The notes: a model not told the origin generated them from the sequence alone. A stretch of DNA of 64,000 nt from Streptomyces sp. APSN-46.1 (GCF_022815725.1 NZ_JALGRF010000002.1:558001-622000), one strand, 5' to 3'. Shown: positions 53,081 to 62,930, counted from the stretch's first letter. Translations and numbers: made by a program.

Positions 53081-54328
53081 TCAGCCGTGGCTGACCCGGA
53101 GCTCCTTGATGCCGTTGAGCCAGGCCGCCCGCAGCCGCCGCGGGGCCTCGTCGGCCAGCCGCAGGTCCGGCAGCGCGTCGGCCAGCGCGTTGAAGATCAG
53201 GTCGATCTCCATGATGGCCAGCGACTTGCCGAGGCAGAAGTGCGGCCCGCCGCCGCCGAAGCCCAGGTGCGGGTTCGGGTCGCGGGTGATGTCGAAGACG
53301 TCCGGGTTCTCGAAGACCTCGGGGTCGTGATTGGCGGAGGAGTAGAACAGCCCCACCCGGTCGCCCGCCTTGATCTTCTGCCCGCCCAGCTCGGTGTCCT
53401 GGGTGGCGGTGCGCTGGAAGGACACGATCGGGCTGGCCCAGCGCACGATCTCCTCCGCCGCCGTCGAGGGACGGGTGCGCTTGTACAGCTCCCACTGTTC
53501 GGGGTGGGTGAGGAAGGCGTGCATGCCGTGGCTGATGGCGTTGCGCGTGGTCTCGTTGCCCGCGACCGCCAGCAGCAGCACGAAGAAGCCGAACTCGTCC
53601 GAGCCGAGGTTGCCCTGCCCCTCGGCCGCCACCAGCTGCGTGACGATGTCCTTGGCCGGGCACTCCTTGCGCTCGGCGGACAGGTTCATCGCGTAGCCGA
53701 TGAGCTCCATGGCCGCCTCGGAGCCGGCCTCCTCGGTGATCGCGTACTCGGGGTCGTCGTAGGCGATCATCTTGTTCGACCAGTCGAAGATCTTGGCGCG
53801 GTCCTTCTGCGGTACGCCGATCAGTTCGGCGATGGCCTGGAGCGGGAGCTCGCAGGCGACCTGCGTGACGAAGTCGAAACTGCCGTCGCCCGAGACCGCC
53901 AGCGCCTCGGTGACGATCTTCCGGGCCCGGTCGCGCAGCGCCTGCTCCAGTCCGCGGATCGCCCGCGGCGTGAATCCGCGCTGCACGATCTGGCGTACGC
54001 GGGTGTGTTCCGGCGGATCCATGTTCAGCATGATCAGACGCTGGGCATCTATCTGCTCGCGCTGGATGTGTGCGTTGAAGCGGATGATCGCCGTGTTCGT
54101 CGTCGAGGAGAACAACTCGGGGTGCGTCGAGACGTACTTGACGTCCGCGTGCCGGGTGACGGCCCAGTAGCCCTCGTCGTCGAATCCGGTGACGCCCCGG
54201 CGCTGCGGGCACCACCACACGGGTGCGGTCTGCCGCAGCCGCGCGAACTCCGGGAGGGGGACCCGGTCTTGGAGGAGGTCGGGGTCGGTGGCGTCGAAGC
54301 CTTCGGGCAGCGCGGGGCAGGGGGGCAT
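53081..54328 (-). CDS. cytochrome P450, CYP125-like
   Basis: This 415-residue P450 has the I-helix motif AVAGNETTRNAISHGM, the EEIVR motif of the K helix, and the heme-binding FGGGGPHFCLGKSLA with Cys365. NETTRN rather than the common HETT and the N-terminal PALPEGFDATDPDLLQDR are typical of the CYP125/CYP142 group that hydroxylates the terminal carbon of sterol side chains. In mycobacteria cyp125 is divergent from fadA5, and here it is likewise divergent from a FadA5-like thiolase. The start is ATG 54328 with GGAG eight bases upstream. Confidence 0.88.
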   Translation of the reverse strand: MPPCPALPEGFDATDPDLLQDRVPLPEFARLRQTAPVWWCPQRRGVTGFDDEGYWAVTRHADVKYVSTHPELFSSTTNTAIIRFNAHIQREQIDAQRLIMLNMDPPEHTRVRQIVQRGFTPRAIRGLEQALRDRARKIVTEALAVSGDGSFDFVTQVACELPLQAIAELIGVPQKDRAKIFDWSNKMIAYDDPEYAITEEAGSEAAMELIGYAMNLSAERKECPAKDIVTQLVAAEGQGNLGSDEFGFFVLLLAVAGNETTRNAISHGMHAFLTHPEQWELYKRTRPSTAAEEIVRWASPIVSFQRTATQDTELGGQKIKAGDRVGLFYSSANHDPEVFENPDVFDITRDPNPHLGFGGGGPHFCLGKSLAIMEIDLIFNALADALPDLRLADEAPRRLRAAWLNGIKELRVSHG

Positions 54329-54344
54329 CGGGGCAACTCCAAAG

Positions 54345-54361
54345 TCTGACGGACCATCAGA
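54345..54361. promoter_or_regulatory. candidate operator between P450 and thiolase genes
   Basis: TCTGACGGACCATCAGA is an imperfect palindrome (14 of 17 positions symmetric) that lies 17 nt upstream of the P450 start. It has the look of a TetR-family site. An AAC-nn-GTT core nearby (54379-54386) recalls KstR boxes but fits poorly. Confidence 0.5.
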
Positions 54362-54520
54362 AGTTGGCTTGAAGGTAGTAACGAGTTCTAGAAGTGACAA
54401 GGGTCCTCGCGCCAACTGTTGCGTGTGGAATCCGTGTAGGCCGCGTAAGCCGCGTGCAAGACCCTTGCGTGCCGGGGCCCCAGGTCATAAGACTGCGGGG
54501 AGAAGTAGAACGCGTACTAG

Positions 54521-55750
<1,230 letters not shown>

Positions 55751-55823
55751 GGAGCTGGCGAGCCGCTGAAGCCGCTGAAGCCGCTGTTCCGGTGCGTTCG
55801 AAGACCCTGTGGGATGGGAAGCC

Positions 55824-55869
55824 GAAGGCCCCGGTGGCCGACCTGGGGAGGTCGGCCACCGGGGCCTTC
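55824..55869 (+). terminator. 21-bp perfect hairpin after the thiolase gene
   Basis: The 21-nt arm starting GAAGGCCCCGGTGG (55824-55844) pairs without mismatch with 55849-55869 around a GGGG loop. It lies between convergent genes and probably serves both. Confidence 0.92.
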
Positions 55870-55937
55870 GCATGCGTGCTGAGGTGCGCTGCGCCGTGGG
55901 GGCGGGGGCGCTCCGGCGTCTGCTTACCGCTGGTGGC

Positions 55938-56342
55938 TTAGTACCAGTGGTTGGCCTGCCAGAAGTTCCAGGCGCCGACCGGGCTGCCGTAGCGCTCGTT
56001 CATGTAGTCCAGGCCCCACTTGATCTGGGTGGCCGGGTTGGTCTTCCAGTCCGAGCCCGCGGAGGACATCTTGGACGCGGGCAGGGCCTGGACCAGGCCG
56101 TAGGCGCCGGAGGAGGCGTTCGTGGCGGTGTGGTCCCAGCCGCTCTCGTGAGAGATGATCTTGTCGAAGGCTGCGAACTGGGCCGGGTCCTTGATCATCT
56201 GCTGAGCGATCGCCTTCGCACCCGTCGGGGCGGCCTGCGCGGGAACCGCGGCAAGCATGGAACCGGCGACGCCCAGGGCGAGGACGGTGCCCGCGAGGGT
56301 CTTCTTCGAAGCGGCGATGCGGCGGATGACTGCGTTGGACAC
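55938..56342 (-). CDS. secreted transglycosylase-like protein
   Basis: This 134-residue protein has a signal peptide (residues 1-38; KKTLAGTVLALGVAGSMLAA, cleavage after AQAA) and a small lysozyme-like SLT domain. The catalytic Glu lies in FDKIISHESGWDHTA, followed by GAYGLVQALPASKMSSAGSD, then TQIKWGLDYMNERYG and the last residues NFWQANHWY, typical of the short Streptomyces transglycosylases. It cleaves or remodels peptidoglycan outside the cell. The start is GTG 56342 with AAAGG upstream. A promoter and a leader of about 120 nt precede it. Confidence 0.9.
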   Translation of the reverse strand: MSNAVIRRIAASKKTLAGTVLALGVAGSMLAAVPAQAAPTGAKAIAQQMIKDPAQFAAFDKIISHESGWDHTATNASSGAYGLVQALPASKMSSAGSDWKTNPATQIKWGLDYMNERYGSPVGAWNFWQANHWY

Positions 56343-56697
56343 GGAAAACCTTTCACAGGGAACAAGGACCGTCGCGGGCATGCCGAAGACATGCGTGAGC
56401 CACTCACGCGGAGGAGAGGGGTTCGTCGGGCGGGGGGGTGAAGCACCCCTGCCGCCGTGGCGACATCACCAGTTAGACAGGCCGCCGAGCGTCTGGCAAC
56501 GAGCCCTCCTACTAGTGGGGGTCGCAGCCGGGGTCCCGCCGCGCCTCGGCGGTGCCGCCGGCGTTGGTGCAGGTGGGACGCGGGTTGCGGGGGGTGGGAA
56601 CGGGGCGTTTGAGGTCTACGGTCCTGGGTCGTATGTGACCTGGGTCCTATGGGACGCCTCACTGGGAGGCGCCCCGGATGTCACGTTCCGTTGCCGT
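56343..56697 (-). promoter_or_regulatory. promoter and structured leader of the transglycosylase gene
   Basis: On the minus strand TTGCCA (56499-56494) and CTAACT (56476-56471) are 17 bp apart, a good vegetative-type promoter. The transcript would carry about 120 nt before the GTG, with small stems GGGGTG-CTTC-ACCCC and CGTGAG-TGG-CTCACG. Streptomyces cell-wall hydrolase genes often have c-di-AMP (ydaO) leaders, but I could not match the conserved core here. Confidence 0.5.
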
Positions 56698-57594
56698 TCA
56701 TACCCCTTTTGGGTGTGTGTCCTGGGCCACTCTCACCCCTGAATCGAAGGAAACGGGGGCGTCGAACGCCGCTTTCCGAGTCGCCCGCCGCAGCGCCTTC
56801 AGCACAGTGGCGCCCAGCGCGAGGGTCAGTACGACGGTCAGCGCCGCCCGGCCCAGGTCCCAGCCCACCGAGGTCGCCAGGCAGTACGCGAGGAAGCGCG
56901 CGAGATTCGCCGGAACCGGGTCCCCCGGATGGAAGGAGACCCCCTGGCCCATGCCCTGCAGCAGCACCCAGCCCTGGAGGTTCATGACCGTGCCGTACGC
57001 GAAGGAGCCGAGGAACCCGTACGCCGCGAGCATCGCCAGTTCGGCCCGGCCGCGGATCCGGTCGGGGCCGGGCAGCAGCCCCGCACCCAGCGAGAACCAG
57101 CCCATGGCCAGCATCTGGAACGGCATCCACGGGCCGACCCCGCCGGTCAGCAGAGCGGAGGCGAACATCGTGACGGAGCCGAGGACGAAGCCGAAGCCGG
57201 GTCCGAGGACGCGACCGCTGAGCACCATCAGGAAGAACATGGGCTCCAGGCCGGCGGTCCCGGCGCCGAGGGGTCTGAGGGCGGCGCCGACGGCGGCGAG
57301 CACGCCGAGCATCGCCACCGCCTTCGCGTCCATGCCGTCGTCCGCGATGGTGGCGACGACGACGGCGACGAGGAGGGGGAGCAGCGCCGCGAAGAGCCAG
57401 GGGGCGTCCTGGGAGTGGGCGAGGCCGGACTGGCGGTCGGCGAGGAGGGGCCAGCCGAAGGCGGCGATGCCGATGAGGGTGACGAGGACGAGGGCGGCGG
57501 CGGCGCGGGGGCCGATACGGATGGGGCGGGTGGGGCGGGTACGGCGGGTGGGCCGGGTACGGCGGGTGGCGTGGGTGGCGTGGGTGGGGGTCAT
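56698..57594 (-). CDS. ECF transporter S component
   Basis: This 298-residue protein has six or more transmembrane helices and belongs to the ECF S-component superfamily, the substrate-binding unit of an energy-coupling-factor importer. Features are AAALVLVTLIGIAAFGWPLL, the FFLMVLSGRVLGPGFGFVLG helix with its small-residue pattern that docks on the T unit, and GWFSLGAGLLPGPDR. A repetitive N-terminus (THATHATRRTRPTRRTRP) precedes helix 1. It is the last gene of the cobalamin-riboswitch operon and its ATG overlaps the ATPase stop (ATGA), so cobalamin or cobalt is the expected cargo. Confidence 0.85.
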   Translation of the reverse strand: MTPTHATHATRRTRPTRRTRPTRPIRIGPRAAAALVLVTLIGIAAFGWPLLADRQSGLAHSQDAPWLFAALLPLLVAVVVATIADDGMDAKAVAMLGVLAAVGAALRPLGAGTAGLEPMFFLMVLSGRVLGPGFGFVLGSVTMFASALLTGGVGPWMPFQMLAMGWFSLGAGLLPGPDRIRGRAELAMLAAYGFLGSFAYGTVMNLQGWVLLQGMGQGVSFHPGDPVPANLARFLAYCLATSVGWDLGRAALTVVLTLALGATVLKALRRATRKAAFDAPVSFDSGVRVAQDTHPKGV

Positions 57595-59447
57595 GGGGTT
57601 GCCCCGTCGGGGGTGGTGGCGGTGGCGGTGGCGGTCAGGGCGTGTGCGACCTGGGACACCGTGAGCCAGTGGCCCGGCGCCAGGATCTTGGCCACCTGGG
57701 GTGCGAAGGCGGGTGAGGACACCACGACCTCGGCGGTCGGACCGTCGGCGACGATCTCGCCGCCGGCCAGGATGACGACGCGGTGGGCCAGCTCCGCGGC
57801 GAGCTCCACGTCGTGGGTCGCGAGGACGATCGCGTGTCCGTCGGCGGCGAGAGCGCGCAGGATCTCGATCAGGCGGGCCTTGGCGGCGTAGTCCAGGCCG
57901 CGGGTGGGCTCGTCGAGGAGAAGGAGGGCGGGGCGGCCGGTGAGGACCAGGGCGAGGGCGAGGGCCAGGCGCTGGCCTTCGGAGAGGTCGCGGGGGTGGG
58001 TGTCGTCGGGGACGTCGGGGAGCAGGGCGCTGACGAGGGCCCGGCAGGTCCCCGGCGCCTGACCGGCGTCGGAGTCGGCGGCGGCGCATTCGGCGGCGAC
58101 CGTGTCGGCGTAGAGGAGGTCGCGGGGCTCCTGGGGGACGAGGCCGACGCGGCGGATCATTTCGGGGGGCGGGGTGCGGTGGGGGGTGCGGCCGCCGACG
58201 GTCACCTGGCCGGTGGTGGGCTCGACCGTGCCGACGAGGGTGTTGAGCAGGGTGGACTTGCCGGCGCCGTTGCGGCCCATGAGGGCGATGGTTTCGCCGG
58301 GGGTGACGGTGAGGTCGATGCCGTGCAGCACCTCGGCGCGGGCGCGGCGGACCGAGAGGTTGGTGACCTCGGCCGCTGTCGCTGCCGCTGTGGACTGGGC
58401 GGGGGTGGGCTTGCGGCGGAGCCGCTTCCAGACACTGGGCCGGGGGGTGGCGGTGCCGCTGCGCGGAGCCGCTTCCCCACCCCGCCCCTTCCCGGCGAAC
58501 CGAATATGCGGCTCCGCCGCGTGGGGGGCTCCGCCCCCGGACCCCCGCGCCTCAAACGCCGGCGAGGCTGAATGGGCCGGCGGGGCTGGATGGGCCGGCG
58601 GGGCTGGGTTTGGCACGGCCGTCGGCGTCCGGGGTGCGAGGGTGGAGCGGAGGGGGGTGGCGCGGCGGCGGGCGTCGCGGACTGAGAGGGGGAGCGGGGA
58701 CCAGCCCGCGAGGCGGCCCAGGGCGACCACCGGGGGATGGACCGGGGAGAGGGCCATGATCTCCGCCGGAGTCCCGAGCACCGGCGCCGCGCCCGGGGCG
58801 GGGAGGAGCAGGACCTGGTCCGCGTACTGGACCACGCGCTCCAGGCGGTGTTCCGCCATCAGCACCGTCGTGCCGAGATCGTGGACCAGCCGCTGGAGGA
58901 CCGCCAGGACCTCCTCCGCCGCCGCCGGGTCCAGCGCCGAGGTGGGTTCGTCCAGTACCAGCACCCGGGGGTGCGGGGTGAGGACGGAGCCGATCGCCAC
59001 ACGCTGCTGCTGGCCCCCGGAGAGGGTGGCGATGGGGCGGTCGCGGAGTTCGTTCAGGCCCAGGAGATCCAGGGTCTCCTCGACCCGGCGGCGCATGACG
59101 GCCGGGGCCAGGCCGAGGGATTCCATGCCGTACGCCAACTCGTCCTCGACCACGTCCGTCACGAAGTGCGCGAGCGGGTCCTGGCCGACGGTGCCGACCA
59201 CGTCCGCGAGCTCGCGCGGCCTGTGGGTGCGCGTGTCGCGGCCCGCCACCGTGACCCGGCCCCGGAGGGTGCCCCCGGTGAAATGCGGGACCAGGCCCGA
59301 GACCGCCCCGAGCAGAGTGGACTTGCCGACGCCCGAGGGGCCGACCAGGAGCGTCAGCTCGCCCTCCGGGAGGACGAAGTCCGCGGCGCGGAGGGAGGGG
59401 GCCGGGGCGCCGTCGTAGGTCACCGAGACCTGCTCGAAGCGGATCAC
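57591..59447 (-). CDS. ECF transporter ATPase, two ATP-binding domains in one chain
   Basis: This 618-residue protein holds two ABC ATPase domains. The first (residues 1-225) has Walker A GPSGVGKST, signature LSGGQQQR and Walker B VLVLDEPTSALD; the second (about 375-605) has GRNGAGKST, signature LSEGQRLA and LLLLDEPTRGLD. Each has the switch His (MAEHRLE, ATHDVE). They power the ECF importer with the CbiQ-type T unit. The 150-residue linker is low-complexity and contains a copy of a dispersed repeat at 58523-58570. The start is GTG 59447, overlapping the cbiQ stop (GTGA). Confidence 0.93.
   Translation of the reverse strand: MIRFEQVSVTYDGAPAPSLRAADFVLPEGELTLLVGPSGVGKSTLLGAVSGLVPHFTGGTLRGRVTVAGRDTRTHRPRELADVVGTVGQDPLAHFVTDVVEDELAYGMESLGLAPAVMRRRVEETLDLLGLNELRDRPIATLSGGQQQRVAIGSVLTPHPRVLVLDEPTSALDPAAAEEVLAVLQRLVHDLGTTVLMAEHRLERVVQYADQVLLLPAPGAAPVLGTPAEIMALSPVHPPVVALGRLAGWSPLPLSVRDARRRATPLRSTLAPRTPTAVPNPAPPAHPAPPAHSASPAFEARGSGGGAPHAAEPHIRFAGKGRGGEAAPRSGTATPRPSVWKRLRRKPTPAQSTAAATAAEVTNLSVRRARAEVLHGIDLTVTPGETIALMGRNGAGKSTLLNTLVGTVEPTTGQVTVGGRTPHRTPPPEMIRRVGLVPQEPRDLLYADTVAAECAAADSDAGQAPGTCRALVSALLPDVPDDTHPRDLSEGQRLALALALVLTGRPALLLLDEPTRGLDYAAKARLIEILRALAADGHAIVLATHDVELAAELAHRVVILAGGEIVADGPTAEVVVSSPAFAPQVAKILAPGHWLTVSQVAHALTATATATTPDGATP
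58523..58570 (-). repeat. Streptomyces-type dispersed repeat inside a coding sequence, copy B
   Basis: Read on the minus strand this contains GCCGGCGTTTGAGGCGCGGG followed by a GTCCGGGGGCGGAGCCCCCC hairpin, matching copy A at 20678-20721 apart from one substitution and two single-base length differences. It lies in the linker between the two ATPase domains and stays in frame (SPAFEARGSGGGAPHAAEP). Confidence 0.88.
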
Positions 59448-60826
59448 TGCGACGTCTCCTTGGGCGGTGTGGGTGGTGTGGGCGGTACGGGTGCCGCCGG
59501 CGGTGCGGGTGCCACGAAGGCGGGGAGCAGGCCGATGAGGATCGCGGCGGCGGGCCACAGCGGCAGCCCGGGGGCCACCAGCGGCACCACGCCGGGCCGC
59601 AGCCCCTCCGGGTCTACCGTGCCCGCGTAGATCAGCAGGGCCGCGACGGCCGCTCCCGACCCGGAGACGAGCCAGGCGCGCGGGCCCCAGCGGTCGGGCC
59701 GGTAGCGGGTGCGGATGCTGCGGGCGCCGCCGAGGCGCAGGCCCGCGAGGGCCAGGACGAGGCCGATGGCGAGCACCGGAAGGCCGTACGCGGCGCCCTC
59801 GGCGGCCAGCAGGCCGTACGTGCCGGCGCACATGCCGAGGAGACCGCCGAGGGTGAGGACGTTGGTGGTGTGCCGGACGGCGGGCGGGACCCGCGCGGTC
59901 CGGCCGTAGCCGCGGGCGTCCATCGAGGCGGCGACGGCGACGGAGCGTTCGAGGGCGCCCTCCAGGACCGGGAGGCCGATCTGGAGGATGGCCTTCACCC
60001 CGCCGGTGGGGCGGCCGCGCAGCCGGCGGGCGGTGCGCAGGCGGACCACGTCCGCGACCATGTTCGGCGCGAAGGTCATGGCGACGACCACCGCGACGCC
60101 CGCCTCGTAGAGGGCCGCCGGGAGCGATTTGAGGAGCCGGGCCGGGTTGGCGAGGGCGTTGGCGGCGCCGACGCAGATGAGGAGGGCGGCCAGCTTGGCG
60201 CCGTCGTAGAAGGCGAAGACCAGCTGCTCGGCGGTGACCCGGCCGCCGAACCGGACCCCCTGCGCCCAGGCGGGCAGCGGGACCTCGGGGAGGGTGAAGA
60301 GGGTGTGCGAGCCGGGGATGGGGGAGCCGAGCAGCGCGGAGAAGACGAGGCGCAGGCCGATCACGACGAGGCCGAGCCGGATGAAGGCGCCGTACGAACG
60401 CGCCCAGGGGGCGTCGGTGCGGCGGGCGGCGACCACGTATCCGGCGACGCCGATGATCAGGCCGAGGAGGAGGGGGTTGGTGGTGCGGGAGGCGGCCGTC
60501 GCGAGGCCCAGGGCCCAGAGCCACCAGGCACCGGCGTGCAGGGCGTTGCCGCGGCGGGCCTCGGGGGCGGTGCGTTTTTTGTACGTCGACCGGTGCGGGC
60601 GATCCGTCGCCCCGGCGGGGCCTCCCCCGGCCGGGGCCGCGACGTCGGCCGCGGGCCGGTGGGTGGCGTGCCGGCTCGCCTGGCCGGCGGTTACCGGGTC
60701 GGCCGGGCCGGGGTTCGTGGCGGCGGCCGGGTTCGTCGGGCTTGGCGCGTCCGTAGGTGCCGGGCTGGCACCGCCGGTGCATGTCCGGTTCGCCGGGGGG
60801 CGGGGGGACTCGGGGGGCGGGGTCAT
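59444..60826 (-). CDS. ECF transporter T component (CbiQ family)
   Basis: This 460-residue protein is the transmembrane coupling unit of the importer. Residues 95-430 carry the hydrophobic segments (LWALGLATAASRTTNPLLLG, LGLVVIGLRLVFSALLG) and the CbiQ coupling motifs ARRLRGRPTG and SMDARGYGRTAR, the A-R-G pair that contacts the ATPases. The first 90 residues are a disordered Pro/Ala-rich extension not found in shorter CbiQ proteins. Its start overlaps the SCO2322-family stop (ATGA) and its stop overlaps the ATPase start. Confidence 0.92.
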   Translation of the reverse strand: MTPPPESPRPPANRTCTGGASPAPTDAPSPTNPAAATNPGPADPVTAGQASRHATHRPAADVAAPAGGGPAGATDRPHRSTYKKRTAPEARRGNALHAGAWWLWALGLATAASRTTNPLLLGLIIGVAGYVVAARRTDAPWARSYGAFIRLGLVVIGLRLVFSALLGSPIPGSHTLFTLPEVPLPAWAQGVRFGGRVTAEQLVFAFYDGAKLAALLICVGAANALANPARLLKSLPAALYEAGVAVVVAMTFAPNMVADVVRLRTARRLRGRPTGGVKAILQIGLPVLEGALERSVAVAASMDARGYGRTARVPPAVRHTTNVLTLGGLLGMCAGTYGLLAAEGAAYGLPVLAIGLVLALAGLRLGGARSIRTRYRPDRWGPRAWLVSGSGAAVAALLIYAGTVDPEGLRPGVVPLVAPGLPLWPAAAILIGLLPAFVAPAPPAAPVPPTPPTPPKETSQ

Positions 60827-61464
60827 CGGGTGTGGCGGCGGCGGGATTGCCAGACTGCGGCCGTGGCCAGGGCGGCTACCGCCGCGATGCCGGCCAGCAG
60901 GCCCGCCGATGGGCCGCCGTCACCGCTCGGCGCGGCCGAAGGCTGGGGCTCCGCGTCCGCGAGCGGTTCGCCGCAGCCCTGCTTCGGGTACCCCGAGATC
61001 GCGCACAGCAGCGCCGCGCTGTTGTAGCGCAGCGGCTTCGCCACCTCCGCCAGCGCCTCGGCCACCGTGGCGTCCGGGCCGACCTGGGCGCAGGCCGTGC
61101 GCGCGGTGTCCTGCGGCGGGGTCTCGCCGCCCGGGGCGTCCGAGGCGGTACCGAAGTCGATGACCACGGCCACCCGCTTCCTGCCCTCCGCAGCCGGGGT
61201 CGCGGCGCAGATCGCCCCGAAGTCGGCCTCGGCGCGCGGCCGCGCCCCCTCGTCCCCGGCGTCCTTGCTCACCGCGAAGCGGAAACCCCAGGCCGAGCCG
61301 TCGGCCGGGCGGGCCATCGAGGGGCCGAGCGAGGCGTACGCCCACTGGCCCCCCGAGCCGTCCCAGAACGACCAGTAGCGGTAGGTCGAGGCCGATGCCG
61401 GGGTGGCCGCCACCACGGTGAGCAGGATTCCGAACGCCAGGATCAGAGGGGTCAGCCGGCGCAT
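60823..61464 (-). CDS. SCO2322 family exported protein
   Basis: This 213-residue protein has a signal peptide (MRRLTPLILAFGILLTVVAA, cleavage near ASA), a compact domain opening YRYWSFWDGSGGQWAYASLG, three or four Cys (CAATP, ACAQV, LCAISGYPKQGCG), and a C-terminal membrane helix (AGLLAGIAAVAALATAAVW) followed by QSRRRHTR. Proteins of this actinomycete family always accompany ECF transporters. Its place between the toroid protein and CbiQ, with overlapping codons on both sides, implies a part in extracellular capture of the transported cofactor. Confidence 0.88.
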   Translation of the reverse strand: MRRLTPLILAFGILLTVVAATPASASTYRYWSFWDGSGGQWAYASLGPSMARPADGSAWGFRFAVSKDAGDEGARPRAEADFGAICAATPAAEGRKRVAVVIDFGTASDAPGGETPPQDTARTACAQVGPDATVAEALAEVAKPLRYNSAALLCAISGYPKQGCGEPLADAEPQPSAAPSGDGGPSAGLLAGIAAVAALATAAVWQSRRRHTR

Positions 61465-62705
61465 CAGGGCTGGTTCTTCTTCCGGCGGCCGCTCAGCAGG
61501 ATGCCGATGCCGATGCCGGCCGCAGCGCCCGCGCCGATGATCCACCAGATGCCCTGGCCGGAGCCGTCGTCCCTCATCACGATCCCCTCGCCCGTCGCCT
61601 TCGGCGACGGGCTCGCCTGCGGGGCCGGGCCCGTCGCGTTCAGCGCGGCGACTAGGTCGGTGCCGCCGAAGGACTTCGGGTCGGCGCCCGTCGCGTGCGC
61701 CGTGAGGATCAGGGTGCCGAGGGCCGCCGGGTTGCCCTTGGACCACTCCGCCGAGTTGGCCTTCAGCCACTCCAGCGCGCTCGCCGCCGACTGCTTGTGC
61801 CCGGCCGCCGCCAGGGCGATCACCGCGTCGGCGGTGTTGCCGGTGTCCGGGGTCGGCTGGTCCGCGCCCGGGGTGACGGCGGTGAGGTGGCTGTTCTTCT
61901 TGAGCGCCTCCGCCAGGTAGCCGACCGCGCCCTGAGCCGCCGCCGTCACGTCGCCGGCGCCCGCCGGGCAGACCAGCGCGGCGGCGGGGGTGTCCGTAGC
62001 GGACGGCGAGACGACCGCGCCCTTGCCGAGGGCGGCCAGCGCCGCGGCGGCCGTCGCGTCCGCGTTGGCCGGCAGCTTGCCGTCCGCCGCTTGGTACCCG
62101 AAGGCGCCGCGGTCGCCGGCCGGCTCGGCGGAACAGCCCAGCTGGAATTTGAGCAGGCCCTCGTACGCGGACGTGCCCGCCTTCGACTTCACGTCGGCCG
62201 GCTTCTCGCCCGCCACGGCCAGCGCGCTGATGACCAGGGAGGTGGAGCTGCCCTCGCTCGGGGAGCCGGGGTTGTAGCTCCAGCCGCCGTCCTCGTTCTG
62301 GACGGACTTCAGCCAGTCGGCGCTCTTCTTCACCGCCGCGTCCTGACCGCCCAGCGCCTTGAGCGCCTGCACGGCCATCGCGGTGGCGTTGGTGTCGAGC
62401 ATCGTCGTCGCGTCGCACGCCTTCGCCGCGTCGGCGCGGAAGGATGCGAAGCCGCCGTCGGCGCACTGCTGGCCCACGAGCCAGTCGACGGCCTCCTTGG
62501 CGGGCCTGACGCCGACCGTGCGCTGCGCGAGCAGGGCGAAGGACTGCCGCCACACACCGTCGTACGTCGGGTCGTTCTTGCCGTAGAGGCCGGAGGGTAT
62601 GACCGGGGCCGGCGAGGGGGAGGGCGCGGCGAGGGCCGCGGGCGCGGCGACCGCACAGAGCACGGCGGAGGCGGCGAGCGCGGCTGCGCTGCGGCGAACG
62701 TTCAT
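61464..62705 (-). CDS. anchored alpha/alpha-toroid protein (prenyltransferase/squalene-oxidase-type repeats), probable cobalamin-binding protein
   Basis: This 413-residue protein has a signal peptide (residues 1-27), an alpha/alpha toroid with repeats of the terpenoid cyclase/prenyltransferase type (WLVGQQCADGGFASF, WLKSVQNEDGGWSYNPG, LLKFQLGCSAEPAGDRGAFG, ALEWLKANSAEWSKG), then a Pro/Ser spacer and a C-terminal membrane helix (GIWWIIGAGAAAGIGIGILL) with GRRKKNQP. The fold is that of animal transcobalamin and intrinsic factor. As it is the first gene after a cobalamin riboswitch and before an ECF importer, it is probably a surface B12 binder. The stop overlaps the next start (TGATG). Confidence 0.85.
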   Translation of the reverse strand: MNVRRSAAALAASAVLCAVAAPAALAAPSPSPAPVIPSGLYGKNDPTYDGVWRQSFALLAQRTVGVRPAKEAVDWLVGQQCADGGFASFRADAAKACDATTMLDTNATAMAVQALKALGGQDAAVKKSADWLKSVQNEDGGWSYNPGSPSEGSSTSLVISALAVAGEKPADVKSKAGTSAYEGLLKFQLGCSAEPAGDRGAFGYQAADGKLPANADATAAAALAALGKGAVVSPSATDTPAAALVCPAGAGDVTAAAQGAVGYLAEALKKNSHLTAVTPGADQPTPDTGNTADAVIALAAAGHKQSAASALEWLKANSAEWSKGNPAALGTLILTAHATGADPKSFGGTDLVAALNATGPAPQASPSPKATGEGIVMRDDGSGQGIWWIIGAGAAAGIGIGILLSGRRKKNQP

Positions 62706-62792
62706 GGCGGGGCGGGTGCCTCTCGTGCAGGGGAGCGGGAGACAGGCACGCGCGGGTACCGGGCTCCGGCCCCGTTTACCTCGACGGTGCCG

Positions 62793-62813
62793 GCCGCCGG
62801 AGGACCCGGCGGC
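62793..62813 (-). terminator. hairpin of the riboswitch expression platform
   Basis: GCCGCCGG and CCGGCGGC pair around AGGAC/GTCCT. It lies between the cobalamin aptamer and the ATG at 62705, with no U-tract; it could act in transcription or be an anti-anti-sequestering stem. Confidence 0.5.
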
Positions 62814-62824
62814 ACGAGCCGCGC

Positions 62825-62930
62825 ACTTCGGTACGGGGCGATCCGGCTCCCCGGCCGCCTGGGTGCGGGGCCGGGTCACGGTTGCGGGTCAGCGCCGGAT
62901 TCCCACCGGCTTCCCCCGTACGGAGTGTGG
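62825..62930 (-). ncRNA. cobalamin riboswitch aptamer
   Basis: On the minus strand the conserved core reads GGGGGAAGCCGGTGGGAATC, followed by CGGCGCTGACCCGCAACCGT, the classic G-AATCC-CTG-CCCGCNACTGT pattern of AdoCbl riboswitches. Closing arms GTACGGGG (62921-62914) and CCCCGTAC (62838-62831) pair perfectly. It lies 120 nt upstream of the toroid gene. Free cobalamin is expected to switch the five-gene ECF operon off. Confidence 0.92.

Noticed and set aside
54376..54389. KstR operator between the P450 and thiolase genes
   Set aside because: Only the AAC-nn-GTT core is symmetric; outer positions do not match the KstR consensus.
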